Position numbers and translations under genes: made by a program
Shown here: piece after piece, positions 7,805 through 15,593 of the stretch
Numbering within the stretch: position 1 is the stretch's first letter
Layout: the number at the start of each line of letters is the position of its first letter
The notes under the pieces: model-generated
What the model saw: only the letters and a program-made list of their open reading frames with translations
The model's database searches: none
Told to the model about the DNA's origin: nothing
DNA from: Verrucomicrobiota bacterium
Lineage (GTDB): Bacteria > Verrucomicrobiota > Verrucomicrobiia > Opitutales > Opitutaceae
Assembly: GCA_016871775.1 (NCBI GenBank)
Contig: VHCI01000020.1
Coordinates: 1 to 38,868, forward strand
DNA length: 38,868 nucleotides
Direction: 5' to 3'

Positions 7805-9493
7805 CTAGCGTTCGAGACGCCGGTACTTGATCCGCCGCGGCTGGTCGGCCTCGCGCCCGCGGCGGCGCCGGAAGTCCTCGAGGTAGCTCGAGTAGTTCCC
7901 GTTGTGCCAGAACACGGTGCTGTCGCCCTCGAACGCGAGGATGTGCGTCGCCACCCGGTCGAGGAACCAGCGGTCGTGCGAGACCACGACCGCGCAGCCC
8001 GCGAACTGCCCGAGGCCCTCCTCGAGCGCGCGGATCGAGTTCACGTCGAGGTCGTTGGTCGGCTCGTCGAGCAGCAACACGTTCGCGCCGCCGCGCAGCA
8101 GCCGGGCGAGGTGGACGCGGTGGCGCTCGCCGCCGGAGAGGATCCCAACCTTCTTCTGCTGGTCGGCCCCGGTAAACCCGAACTGGGCGCAGTACGCGCG
8201 CGCGTTCACCTCGCGCCCGCCCAAGCGCAGGAGTTCCTCGCCACCGCTGATCGCCTCAAAGATCGTGGCCCCGTCCGGCAGGCCGTCGCGCGACTGGTCA
8301 ACGTGCGCCAGCTTCACGGTGTCACCTAGCCGGAGCGTCCCCTGGTCGGGTTGCTCGGCGCCCGTGATGAGCCGGAAAAGAGTGGTCTTGCCGGAGCCGT
8401 TGGGCCCGATGACGCCGACGATCCCGCCCGGCGGGAGGGCGAAGGAGACGTCCGTGAACAGGAGCCGGTCGCCGTAGGCCTTCGCGAGGCCGCGCGCCTC
8501 CACCACCAGTGTGCCGAGCCGCGGGCCGGGCGGGATCACCAGCTCGTACTCGCGCTCCTGGGTGGCGACGTCCTCGCGCAGCATCGCCTCGTACGCGTTG
8601 ATGCGGGCCTGAGACTTGGCCTGGCGCGCGCGCGCCGACTGGCGGATCCAATCCAGCTCGCGGGCCATCGCTTTGCGCCGGCGATCCTCGGTGCGCTGCT
8701 CCACCGCGAGGCGCCGCTGCTTCTGTTCCAGCCACAAAGAATAATTGCCCTGCCACGGGATCCCGTGGCCTCGGTCCAGCTCAAGGATCCACTGCGCCAC
8801 GTTGTCGAGGAAGTAGCGGTCGTGGGTCACCGCGATCACGGTGCCAGAGTAACGCGCGAGGTGCTGTTCGAGCCAGTGGACGCTCTCGGCGTCGAGGTGG
8901 TTGGTGGGCTCGTCCAAGAGCAGAATGGACGGTTTGCGGAGCAGGAGCCGGGCGAGGGCGACGCGGCGGCGCTCGCCGCCGGAGAGGGCGTCGACGGGCT
9001 GGTCCCCGGGCGGGCAACGCAGGGCCTCCATCGCCATCTCGACCTGCGGCGTGGTGTCCCAAGCGTCGAGGGCGTCGATCTTCTCCTGCAGTTCCCCCTG
9101 GCGCGTGAGGATGGCGTCCTTGGCCGCGTCGTCGGAAGCGGCGGCGAGCTCGTCCCAAGTGGCGTCGTAGGCGGCGACCAGGTCGGCGAGGGGCCGCACC
9201 CCCTCCTCGACGCAGGCGCGGACGGTGGCGCCGGGGGTGAGGCGGGGTTCCTGCTCGAGGAGGCCGAGGGTGTAGCCGGGCTCGAAGTGGAGGCGGCCCT
9301 CGATCTCGGTGTCCTCGCCGGCGAGGATGCGGAGGAGGGAGGACTTGCCGGAGCCGTTGAGGCCGAGCACCCCGATCTTGGCCCCGAGGTAAAAGGACAG
9401 GGAGATGTCGCGCAGGATCTCCTTGCGCTCGATCTTCTTGGAGACGCCGAGCATCGAGAAGATGATCGTCGGGGCGGCTTCGGGTTTGGGCAC
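7805..9493 (-). CDS. ettA: Energy-dependent translational throttle protein EttA (ABC-F)
   Basis: A 562-residue ABC-F ATPase of standard length with two nucleotide-binding domains and no membrane part. Walker A motifs are GLNGSGKS (residues 44-51) and GPNGSGKT; the signatures are LSGGERRRV and LSGGERHRV; Walker B motifs are ILLLDEPTNHLD and VLLLDEPTNDLD. The arm insertion of EttA lies in the first domain and a charged linker (EQKQRRLAVEQRTEDRRRKA) joins the two. EttA binds the ribosomal E site and gates the first elongation step according to ATP/ADP level. The start is a GTG at 9493: the next ATG would remove the strand TIIFSM that aligns with the E. coli N-terminus. Confidence 0.95.
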   Translation of the reverse strand: MPKPEAAPTIIFSMLGVSKKIERKEILRDISLSFYLGAKIGVLGLNGSGKSSLLRILAGEDTEIEGRLHFEPGYTLGLLEQEPRLTPGATVRACVEEGVRPLADLVAAYDATWDELAAASDDAAKDAILTRQGELQEKIDALDAWDTTPQVEMAMEALRCPPGDQPVDALSGGERRRVALARLLLRKPSILLLDEPTNHLDAESVHWLEQHLARYSGTVIAVTHDRYFLDNVAQWILELDRGHGIPWQGNYSLWLEQKQRRLAVEQRTEDRRRKAMARELDWIRQSARARQAKSQARINAYEAMLREDVATQEREYELVIPPGPRLGTLVVEARGLAKAYGDRLLFTDVSFALPPGGIVGVIGPNGSGKTTLFRLITGAEQPDQGTLRLGDTVKLAHVDQSRDGLPDGATIFEAISGGEELLRLGGREVNARAYCAQFGFTGADQQKKVGILSGGERHRVHLARLLRGGANVLLLDEPTNDLDVNSIRALEEGLGQFAGCAVVVSHDRWFLDRVATHILAFEGDSTVFWHNGNYSSYLEDFRRRRGREADQPRRIKYRRLER

Positions 9494-9610
9494 GCGGAGC
9501 GCTTACCGGGGTCCCGGGGGCAAGAGAAGCGGAAACTCGCGGAACTAGGGCGTTGCCTGCGCCGGCAGAGGCCGCCATCGGCCCAGATCCTCCCGTTCCC
9601 GCCCGGAAAC

Positions 9611-10679
9611 CCCTCCCCCGCGAATCCGCTGCTGCGCTCGCTCGTGCCCGTCCCAGGCCTCCGCCTGGCCCCCAAGGGCCTCTGGCGGGCGCCCGGGCTG
9701 GTACCGACGGCGACGCTCTTCGCGCTGGTCCGGAGCAACAGTCACGACTGGGGCGGCGTGCTGACTTATGCCGCCTAACTGCTGGCCTGCGAGCCTCTGC
9801 CGGGCGCGGTGGTGCTGGCCTGGGTCGCACGACGCCCAGTGGGTGGGGGGGCTGCTGGCCCTCGCGCTGCCGGCGGGCTTCGCCCTCGAGGGGCGCAGGG
9901 AGACTTCGCTGACGAACCCGAGGCGGAGCGTGCGGTGGCTGTTCGTCAGCCCGACGTTCTTCCTCGGGATGGTCTACTGCTGAGCCCTAGAGCTCGCCAA
10001 GCACCGCTGGCACCGCGCGCCCGCCGGTGACCTGCGCCGCTACGCTTGGGTGGGCCGCGGCGAGGCCAGCGGTCTCGTTCCCCTCATCTGGACGCGGCGC
10101 CCCGCGATCACTCGCGGCTGCTGGCCTCCGGCGCCCTCGTGCTGCTGCTCACCGCGGGGATGCAGGGCTCACTCTGGTGGCGCCCAAACTTGCCGGGCTT
10201 CGTCGAATGGGCCCGCGCCGCCAGCGACCTCCGCCCCGACCCAGATATGCAGGACCTGCGGGAGACGCGCCTGTGGATCCGCCAGCACACGGAATCGGAC
10301 GCGGTGCTGGTCCTCAATGCCTTCACTCCGGAGAACATGCGCCGCGACCACTGGGGCGCTCGACCGCACGCTGCTGGGGGTGCACTTCTATTACCCCGCC
10401 CTCGCGGAGCGCCGCCTCTGGTTTGAGGGGCCGAACTACATCCTCGACACGACCAAGGCCTGGATCCGCGCCTACCTCGCGGCCAACTTCTTCTACGGCG
10501 GCCAGCCCCTCGAGTCGGGCATCGTCGCCAACGCCCCCAGTTACGCGCTCATCGACCGCCACCTCTGCGACGAGGCGGCCGTCACGCTGCCCGTGGGCGC
10601 CAGCGTCTTCGCCAGCGACCGCTTCGAGGTCTACCGCCTGTCCCGGACGAAGCCCGAGAGCGGCGGCGGCGGCCTCTAA
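9611..10679 (+). pseudogene. Decayed polytopic membrane protein with C-terminal soluble domain (GT-C-like)
   Basis: Coherent protein segments appear in succession but in different frames. 9611-9778 ends ...SNSHDWGGVLTYAA and a TAA; the same frame continues as LLACEPLPGAVVLAWVARRP; a shift in the G-run near 9844-9850 leads to WVGGLLALALPAGFALEG...FLGMVYC and a TGA at 9981-9983; the frame continues LELAKHRWHRAPAGDLRRY. After another shift near 10,080-10,105 comes SGALVLLLTAGMQGSLWW...QHTESDAVLVLNAFTPEN. A third shift near 10,350-10,370 gives LLGVHFYYPALAERRLWFEG to the stop at 10,679. Hydrophobic segments followed by a soluble tail resemble large membrane glycosyltransferases with a C-terminal domain. 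At least three shifts and two stops make this a genuine relic; the N-terminal part is missing. Confidence 0.7.
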
Positions 10680-10694
10680 CCGCCGCGCCGACCG

Positions 10695-12152
10695 TCAGGC
10701 CCGCGGCCGGGCCGGCTGATACACCGTCTGGTCGAGGTCCGCGGCGAGCAGGCGCCGGAAGGTGGGCAGGTCGCGCACCGCCCGCAGCGCGATCAATTGC
10801 CGCGCAAGGTTGCCGACCGCCGTGCCCTCCAAGGCGAAACTCACCACCGGCACGCCCGCGGCGTCGGCCGTGGCTTCGCACAGCAGGCGGTTGCGGGAGC
10901 CGCCACCCACCATCAGGATCCGCCGGAAAAGGCGGCCGGTCATCCGCTCGAACGCCCTCAGGGCATCCGCGTGGCCGCGTCCCAGAGAGTCGCAGATCAA
11001 GCGCACGTAACCCGGCAACCCGGCCGGAACCTTCAGCCGGCGCGCGCGCAGGTGGGCGTCGATCGCCGCGCGCATCGAGGTGGGATTGGTGAAGACCGCA
11101 TCGGTCACCTGCAGCAACCCCGCCGGGGCGGGCAGCCGGCCCGCCGCGTTGATCAGGGCCGCCCATTCGCGGTCGTTGCCCGGCCGCCGGGCGAAATCCT
11201 TCAGCGTGCCCTCGAGGAGCCACAGGCCCGGCACATTGGTCAGCGGCCGGTAACGGCCGTCGGCGATGCGCTCGTTGGCCACCCGGGCCGCAAGCGCCTC
11301 GGGCCCGAGCACCGGGGTTTCACTCTCGAAGCCCAGGAGCGACCAGGTGCCGGAACTAAGGAAGGCGTCCCCGCCGGCCGGATCGGCCGGCATCGCGTCG
11401 TAGGCGCAGGCGGTGTCGTGCCCGGGCACGGCGATCACCTTGGTCCGGCGCAGCTGCGGCGCGGTCCCGGCAACCGCGGGCAGGAGCCGGCCGAGGGAGG
11501 CGCCCAGCGGCAGCGGCGGGGTGAACCAACCGGGGGGCAGACGGAAGTGGTCGAGCGTGGCCCGGGACCAATCGCGCGCGCGGACATCGATCAGCTGCGA
11601 GGTGCTCGCCACGGTGAACTCGTTCTCCATCCGGCCCGAGAGCAGGAAGTTGAAGTAGTCCGGGAGCAGCAGGCAGCGCGTGGCCAGGTCAGTGATGGCG
11701 GGGCAGCGCGCCACGGTCTCCGCCAGCTGCAGGGAGGTGTTGTAGAAGACGTTCGGGATGCCCGTGGCGGCGTAGATCCGCTGCAGGGCAGCAGGGGTCC
11801 GCGCCAGGCGGCCGAGCCCTTCCTGAGTGCGGGCATCGCGGTAGGCGTGCACCGGGAAGACGAGGCGGCCCGCGTCGTTCACCAGCGCGTAGTCCACGCC
11901 CCAGCAGTCGACGCCCACCGAGGACAGGACGGCCCCGCGGGGCAGGGCCGCGGCGGCCGCGCGGAGGCCCGCCTGCGCCTCGTGCCAGAGCGTTCCGAGG
12001 TCCCAGTAGTCGTGCCCCGCGAGGCTGTGGAAGGCGTTGGGAAAGCGGTGGACCTCGGTGAGGCCGAGCCGGCGGCCGTCCCAACGGCCGAGGATCACGC
12101 GGCCGCTGGTGGCGCCGAAGTCGAGGGCGGCGGAGTAGACGGTCCGGGGCAT
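10695..12152 (-). CDS. rhaB: Rhamnulokinase
   Basis: A 485-residue FGGY-family kinase. Evidence for RhaB over other FGGY sugars: LDFGATSGRVILGRW at the N-terminus (phosphate-binding), VGVDCWGVDYALV, AYRDARTQ, LPDYFNFLLSGRMENEFT, PGHDTACAYDAMPA, then FLSSGTWSLLGFE and ILMVGGGSRNRLLCE; these segments align in order with E. coli RhaB. It phosphorylates L-rhamnulose to L-rhamnulose-1-phosphate. Aldolase cleavage would then give lactaldehyde and DHAP. No other rha gene is in the window. The frame is open upstream across the divergent lutA gene, but the ATG at 12,152 starts right at the kinase fold. Divergent lutABC begins 123 bases away. Confidence 0.93.
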   Translation of the reverse strand: MPRTVYSAALDFGATSGRVILGRWDGRRLGLTEVHRFPNAFHSLAGHDYWDLGTLWHEAQAGLRAAAAALPRGAVLSSVGVDCWGVDYALVNDAGRLVFPVHAYRDARTQEGLGRLARTPAALQRIYAATGIPNVFYNTSLQLAETVARCPAITDLATRCLLLPDYFNFLLSGRMENEFTVASTSQLIDVRARDWSRATLDHFRLPPGWFTPPLPLGASLGRLLPAVAGTAPQLRRTKVIAVPGHDTACAYDAMPADPAGGDAFLSSGTWSLLGFESETPVLGPEALAARVANERIADGRYRPLTNVPGLWLLEGTLKDFARRPGNDREWAALINAAGRLPAPAGLLQVTDAVFTNPTSMRAAIDAHLRARRLKVPAGLPGYVRLICDSLGRGHADALRAFERMTGRLFRRILMVGGGSRNRLLCEATADAAGVPVVSFALEGTAVGNLARQLIALRAVRDLPTFRRLLAADLDQTVYQPARPRA

Positions 12153-12275
12153 CGCCCGGAGTAAAGCTGCCGCCGGGGCGGCGTCACATAAAATTCGCGG
12201 GCGCCGGCCGGCCGGGAAAATCCGAGGAATCCCGTTGCCAGCGCCCCGCCGCGGCGCAGATTCCCTGCCTTCTCC

Positions 12276-13046
12276 ATGCTCAACCGCGAGCGCACTCCCC
12301 CCACCGGCCGCCGGGTCCAGCTGATGGCCACCTGCCTCTGCGACGCCTTCTATGACGAAGTGGCCGCCGCCACAGTCGAGGTGCTGGAACACGCCGGAGT
12401 TGAGGTCGCCTTTCCGGAGGGCCAGACCTGCTGCGGCCAGCCCGCGTTCAACGGCGGCGACTGGCCCGCCTCCCGCCGCGTCGTGCGCCACACGGTCCGA
12501 ACTTTCGCTGGGGAGGACCCGGTCGTCGTACCCAGTGCCTCCTGCGCTGCGATGCTGTTTCACGGGGCGGTGCTGGAATTCGAGCGCGAACCCGACGCCT
12601 CCGCGGTCGAGGCCCTCGGCCGCCGCACTTGGGAACTCGCCGACTATCTCGTCAACGGCCTCGGCGTCCGCACCTGGCCCGGCCGCTACCCGGCGAAGGT
12701 CGCCCTGCACCGCTCCTGCCACTCCCGCGGCACCGACAGCGTCGCCGCCGCCCTCACGCTCCTCCGCTCGATCGCCGGGGCCGAGCTGATCGAGTTCGGC
12801 GAGGCCGAGCAATGCTGCGGCTTCGGCGGCACCTTCGCCGTGACCTTCCCGCACCTCTCCGGCGCGATGGGCCAGCTGAAGCTGGAGCAAGTCCGCGCCG
12901 CCCAGCCCGACGTCTACGTCTCGGCCGATATGAGCTGCCTGATGCACCTCGGCGGCCTCGCCGCCCGTGAGGGCCGGCCGATCCGTACGCTCCACCTCGC
13001 CCAGGTGCTCCGCGACGCCCTCCGGGGCGGGGAGGCCCAGCCGTGA
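12276..13046 (+). CDS. lutA: L-lactate oxidation iron-sulfur protein LutA
   Basis: A 256-residue member of the LutA/YkgE family, with two CCG-type cysteine-rich domains: TCCGQPAFNGG (Cys52-Cys53) and EQCCGFGGTFAV (Cys180-Cys181), which bind an iron-sulfur cluster in relatives. LutA works with LutB and LutC to oxidise L-lactate to pyruvate. The ATG at 12,276 is the first; an ATG at residue 17 (MATCLCDAFYDEV) is also at the usual family start, so the first 16 residues are uncertain. The stop overlaps the GTG of lutB by 4 bases. Confidence 0.92.
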   Translation: MLNRERTPPTGRRVQLMATCLCDAFYDEVAAATVEVLEHAGVEVAFPEGQTCCGQPAFNGGDWPASRRVVRHTVRTFAGEDPVVVPSASCAAMLFHGAVLEFEREPDASAVEALGRRTWELADYLVNGLGVRTWPGRYPAKVALHRSCHSRGTDSVAAALTLLRSIAGAELIEFGEAEQCCGFGGTFAVTFPHLSGAMGQLKLEQVRAAQPDVYVSADMSCLMHLGGLAAREGRPIRTLHLAQVLRDALRGGEAQP

Positions 13047-14446
13047 GCGTCCAGGCCATCGACCGCTTTGCGGCCGCCCTCCCCGCGGACAAGCGCGCCT
13101 CGGTCTACCAGAGCACCAAGACCACCCACGAGAAACGCACGCGCCTGCTCTTCGACCAGTTCGCCGATCCGGACCGCCTCCGGGTCCTCGCCGGCGAGAT
13201 CAAGCAGCACGCGATCGAGAACCTCGACACCTACCTGCCGCAGGCCGAGGCCCGCCTCCGCGCGAACGGCGCCCAAGTCCACTGGGCCGGCACCGGCGAG
13301 GCCGCCTGCGCCCTTGTACTCCGCATCATGCGCGAGCGCGGCGCCACCAAAATGGTGAAGGCCAAGACGATGGTCAGCGAGGAGATCGAGCTCGCCGACT
13401 ACCTCGGCCGGCACGGGGTGGAGGCGGTCGAGACCGACCTCGGCGAGTTCATCGTCCAGATCGACCACGACCACCCCAGCCACATCGTCCGGCCGATCAT
13501 CCACAAGAACCGCCGCGAGATCGCCACCAGCTTCGAGCGCGAGGGGCTGGGCGCCTACAACGACGATCCCGCGACGATCACCCGCCGCGCCCGCCACCAC
13601 CTCCGGCACAAGTATCTCGCGGCCGACGTCGGCCTCACCGGGGCGAACTTCCTTTCCGCCGAGAGCGGCCGCATCGCCCTCGTCACCAACGAGGGCAACT
13701 CCCGCTTCAGCGTCGCCGCCACCCGCTGCCACATCGTCCTCGTCGGGGTCGAGAAGATCGTCCCGCGCGACCGCGACCTCGGCATCCTGCTGAACCTGCT
13801 GGGCCGCTCCGCCACCGCTCAGGACCTCACGGTCTACACCGAGTTCATCTCCGGCCCCCGCGATCCCGCCCAGCCCGACGGACCCGAGGAGATGCACGTC
13901 ATCTTCGTCGACAACGGCCGAACCGAGGTGTTGGCCGGGGAGTGCCGGGAGATCCTCCGCTGCATCCGCTGCGGCGCCTGCCTGAACGTCTGCCCGATCT
14001 ACCGTCAAGCCAGCGGCCACGCCTACCGCAGCGTCTATCCCGGGCCCGTGGGCGCCGTGCTCTCGCCGCTGCTGCTCAAGGAGAACTTCCCGCAGAAGGC
14101 GGACCTGCCCAAAGCCTCGTCGCTCTGCGGCGCGTGCCACGAGGTCTGCCCGGTCAACATCCCCATCCCCGACCTGCTCCTGCGGCTCCGCGCCCGCGCC
14201 AAGGAGGAGAACGTCCCCTCCCCCGGCACGCCGCCGATGGCGCCCTGGGCCCTGCTCGCCTCCCAACCGACCGCGTGGCGCACCGCCCTCGTCGCCGGCC
14301 GCGCCCTCAACGTGCTCCCCACCCGGCTGATCCCTGTCCCCGCCCTGCAGGCTTGGACCGCCTCGCGCGAGCTGCCCGCGTGGCGCGGGGGGGAATTCCG
14401 CCGCTGGCTCAAGGCCCGCCGACGCCCCGCGCCCCCCGCCCGATGA
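13043..14446 (+). CDS. lutB: L-lactate oxidation iron-sulfur protein LutB
   Basis: A 467-residue LutB/YkgF homologue. The N-terminal two thirds form a LUD-type domain (HWAGTGEAACAL, KAKTMVSEEIEL, NSRFSVAATRCHIVLVG). Near the C-terminus come two ferredoxin-type cluster motifs: CIRCGACLNVCP (Cys307, 310, 313, 317) and CGACHEVCP (Cys362, 365, 369). It is the electron-transfer subunit of the LutABC lactate-oxidising system. The GTG start at 13,043 overlaps the lutA stop (GTGA), and its own stop overlaps the lutC ATG (ATGA), so the three genes are almost certainly one coupled transcript. Confidence 0.95.
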   Translation: MSVQAIDRFAAALPADKRASVYQSTKTTHEKRTRLLFDQFADPDRLRVLAGEIKQHAIENLDTYLPQAEARLRANGAQVHWAGTGEAACALVLRIMRERGATKMVKAKTMVSEEIELADYLGRHGVEAVETDLGEFIVQIDHDHPSHIVRPIIHKNRREIATSFEREGLGAYNDDPATITRRARHHLRHKYLAADVGLTGANFLSAESGRIALVTNEGNSRFSVAATRCHIVLVGVEKIVPRDRDLGILLNLLGRSATAQDLTVYTEFISGPRDPAQPDGPEEMHVIFVDNGRTEVLAGECREILRCIRCGACLNVCPIYRQASGHAYRSVYPGPVGAVLSPLLLKENFPQKADLPKASSLCGACHEVCPVNIPIPDLLLRLRARAKEENVPSPGTPPMAPWALLASQPTAWRTALVAGRALNVLPTRLIPVPALQAWTASRELPAWRGGEFRRWLKARRRPAPPAR

Positions 14447-15057
14447 CCGACGACCGCGAGTCCATCCTCTCCCGCGTCCGCGGCGCCCTCGCCCCGCTGC
14501 ACCAGCGCGCCCCGCTCCCCGCCTACGATTCCGAGATCGCCGTGCTGCGCAGCCTCCTCGCCGGCCGCGACCTCGCCGAGCTGTTCGCGGAACGGCTGCG
14601 TCGCGTGAACGGCCTCGCCCTCACCTCGCCCGCCGCGGTGGTCGCGCACCTCCGCGCCGGCGGCCACCGCCACGGCTACTGCGATCCCGCCCTCTGGCCG
14701 GAGCTCGCCCCGCATTTCGCGGACGGCTTCACCGTCGAGACCACCTTTGACCGCACCCGCGTGGACGATTACGGCTTCGGCATCACTCGCGCCGCCGGTG
14801 CCATCGCCGAGTCCGGGACCATCATCCTCCACGACCGCTCCACCTCCAGCCGCCTCGGGGCGCTCGCCCCCTGGGTGCACATCGCGGTGGTCGCCCGGGC
14901 GGACATCTTCGGCGATGTGACGCAGGCCGTCGCGGCTCTGGGGGACGACCGCAATGTGGTCTGGTGCACCGGCCCGTCCAAGACGGCCGACGTCGAGGGC
15001 ATTTTGATCGAGGGCGTCCACGGCCCCGGCGAACAGCTCGCGCTGATCGTGCCGTAG
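14443..15057 (+). CDS. lutC: L-lactate oxidation protein LutC (LUD domain)
   Basis: A 204-residue LutC/YkgG homologue with a single LUD domain. Visible signatures are GFGITRAAGAIAESGTIIL, WVHIAVVARADIFGDV and CTGPSKTADVEGILIEGVHGPG, the last being the characteristic glycine- and serine-rich C-terminal motif of the family. It is the third partner for L-lactate use. The ATG at 14,443 overlaps the stop of lutB; the same frame is open far upstream inside lutB, but that is a shadow. The gene is followed by a 6-bp hairpin (15,061-15,066 with 15,078-15,083) without a clear U-run. Confidence 0.93.
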   Translation: MTDDRESILSRVRGALAPLHQRAPLPAYDSEIAVLRSLLAGRDLAELFAERLRRVNGLALTSPAAVVAHLRAGGHRHGYCDPALWPELAPHFADGFTVETTFDRTRVDDYGFGITRAAGAIAESGTIILHDRSTSSRLGALAPWVHIAVVARADIFGDVTQAVAALGDDRNVVWCTGPSKTADVEGILIEGVHGPGEQLALIVP

Positions 15058-15537
15058 GCGGGACGACGGCCACCGCATCGTCCGTGCGCGTGCCGCGCGG
15101 CGGCGCTCGGCAAGCGACAGAGCGCGAACCCGGCTTGGGAGCTTGCCTTCGATTCACCATCGATGCTCGTTCGCCCGTAGACCCGTGATCGCCGCTGCGG
15201 AATCAAGGCGGCGGTCCGCGGCTGATTGCTTCCGACGGTCGCGCGCTGGGACGGAGGCCACACTCGCTCTTCACCCCGGGCCAAGATGCCCCGGCTACAT
15301 CGGACGAGAGTGATTCGGCAGGCGATGAAGTCCGAAAGACCGGGGCGACGCGCCCCAGCTACATCGAGCCCCGGCCGCTCCAGCCCAAAGTTCAGTCCGC
15401 AATGGAGCGGCTTGGTGTAGCTGGGGCACGCCACCCGGTCGTGCCTAACGAAAACCAATCCCGACCCCAGGCAGGGACTGCTCCGCGGAAGCGGGTGCGG
15501 ACAAGAACCGAGGCCGCAAGCCTCCCCCACAAGCAAA
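15058..15537. other. Spacer between lutC and TonB receptor 1, with short repeats
   Basis: About 480 bases lie between two convergent transcription units, with no gene I can support. It contains the small repeat described separately and short GC-rich inverted repeats, for example at 15,061-15,083. Short open frames on both strands have no recognisable content. Confidence 0.5.
15288..15427. repeat. Three copies of a GCCCCRGCTACAYC element, one inverted
   Basis: GCCCCGGCTACATCG occurs at 15,288-15,302 and GCCCCAGCTACATCG at 15,352-15,366; an inverted copy, GGTGTAGCTGGGGC, is at 15,414-15,427. Copies two and three face each other and could form a long hairpin. The arrangement looks like a dispersed intergenic (REP-like) repeat. 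I cannot test whether it occurs elsewhere in the genome. Confidence 0.5.
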
Positions 15538-15568
15538 CCGGCGCGCCCCCCGCAGGGAAGCGCGCCGG
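15538..15568 (-). terminator. Intrinsic terminator of TonB receptor 1
   Basis: A perfect 9-bp stem (CCGGCGCGC at 15,538-15,546 with 15,560-15,568) and a 13-base loop; on the minus strand it is followed by TTTGCTT. It lies about 26 bases after the receptor stop. A second small hairpin (GGGCGG-AACT-CCGCCC, 15,575-15,590) lies between stop and stem. Confidence 0.6.
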
Positions 15569-15593
15569 CGCAAAGGGCGGAACTCCGCCCGGG

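Noticed and set aside
8351-9778. 475-codon open frame opposite ettA
   Set aside because: It is antisense to a full-length, motif-rich ettA. Only its last 50 codons carry meaningful protein, which belongs to the decayed membrane gene.
12153-12995. Long N-terminal extension of rhaB
   Set aside because: It is antisense to lutA, and FGGY kinases begin at the phosphate-binding motif after the ATG at 12,152.
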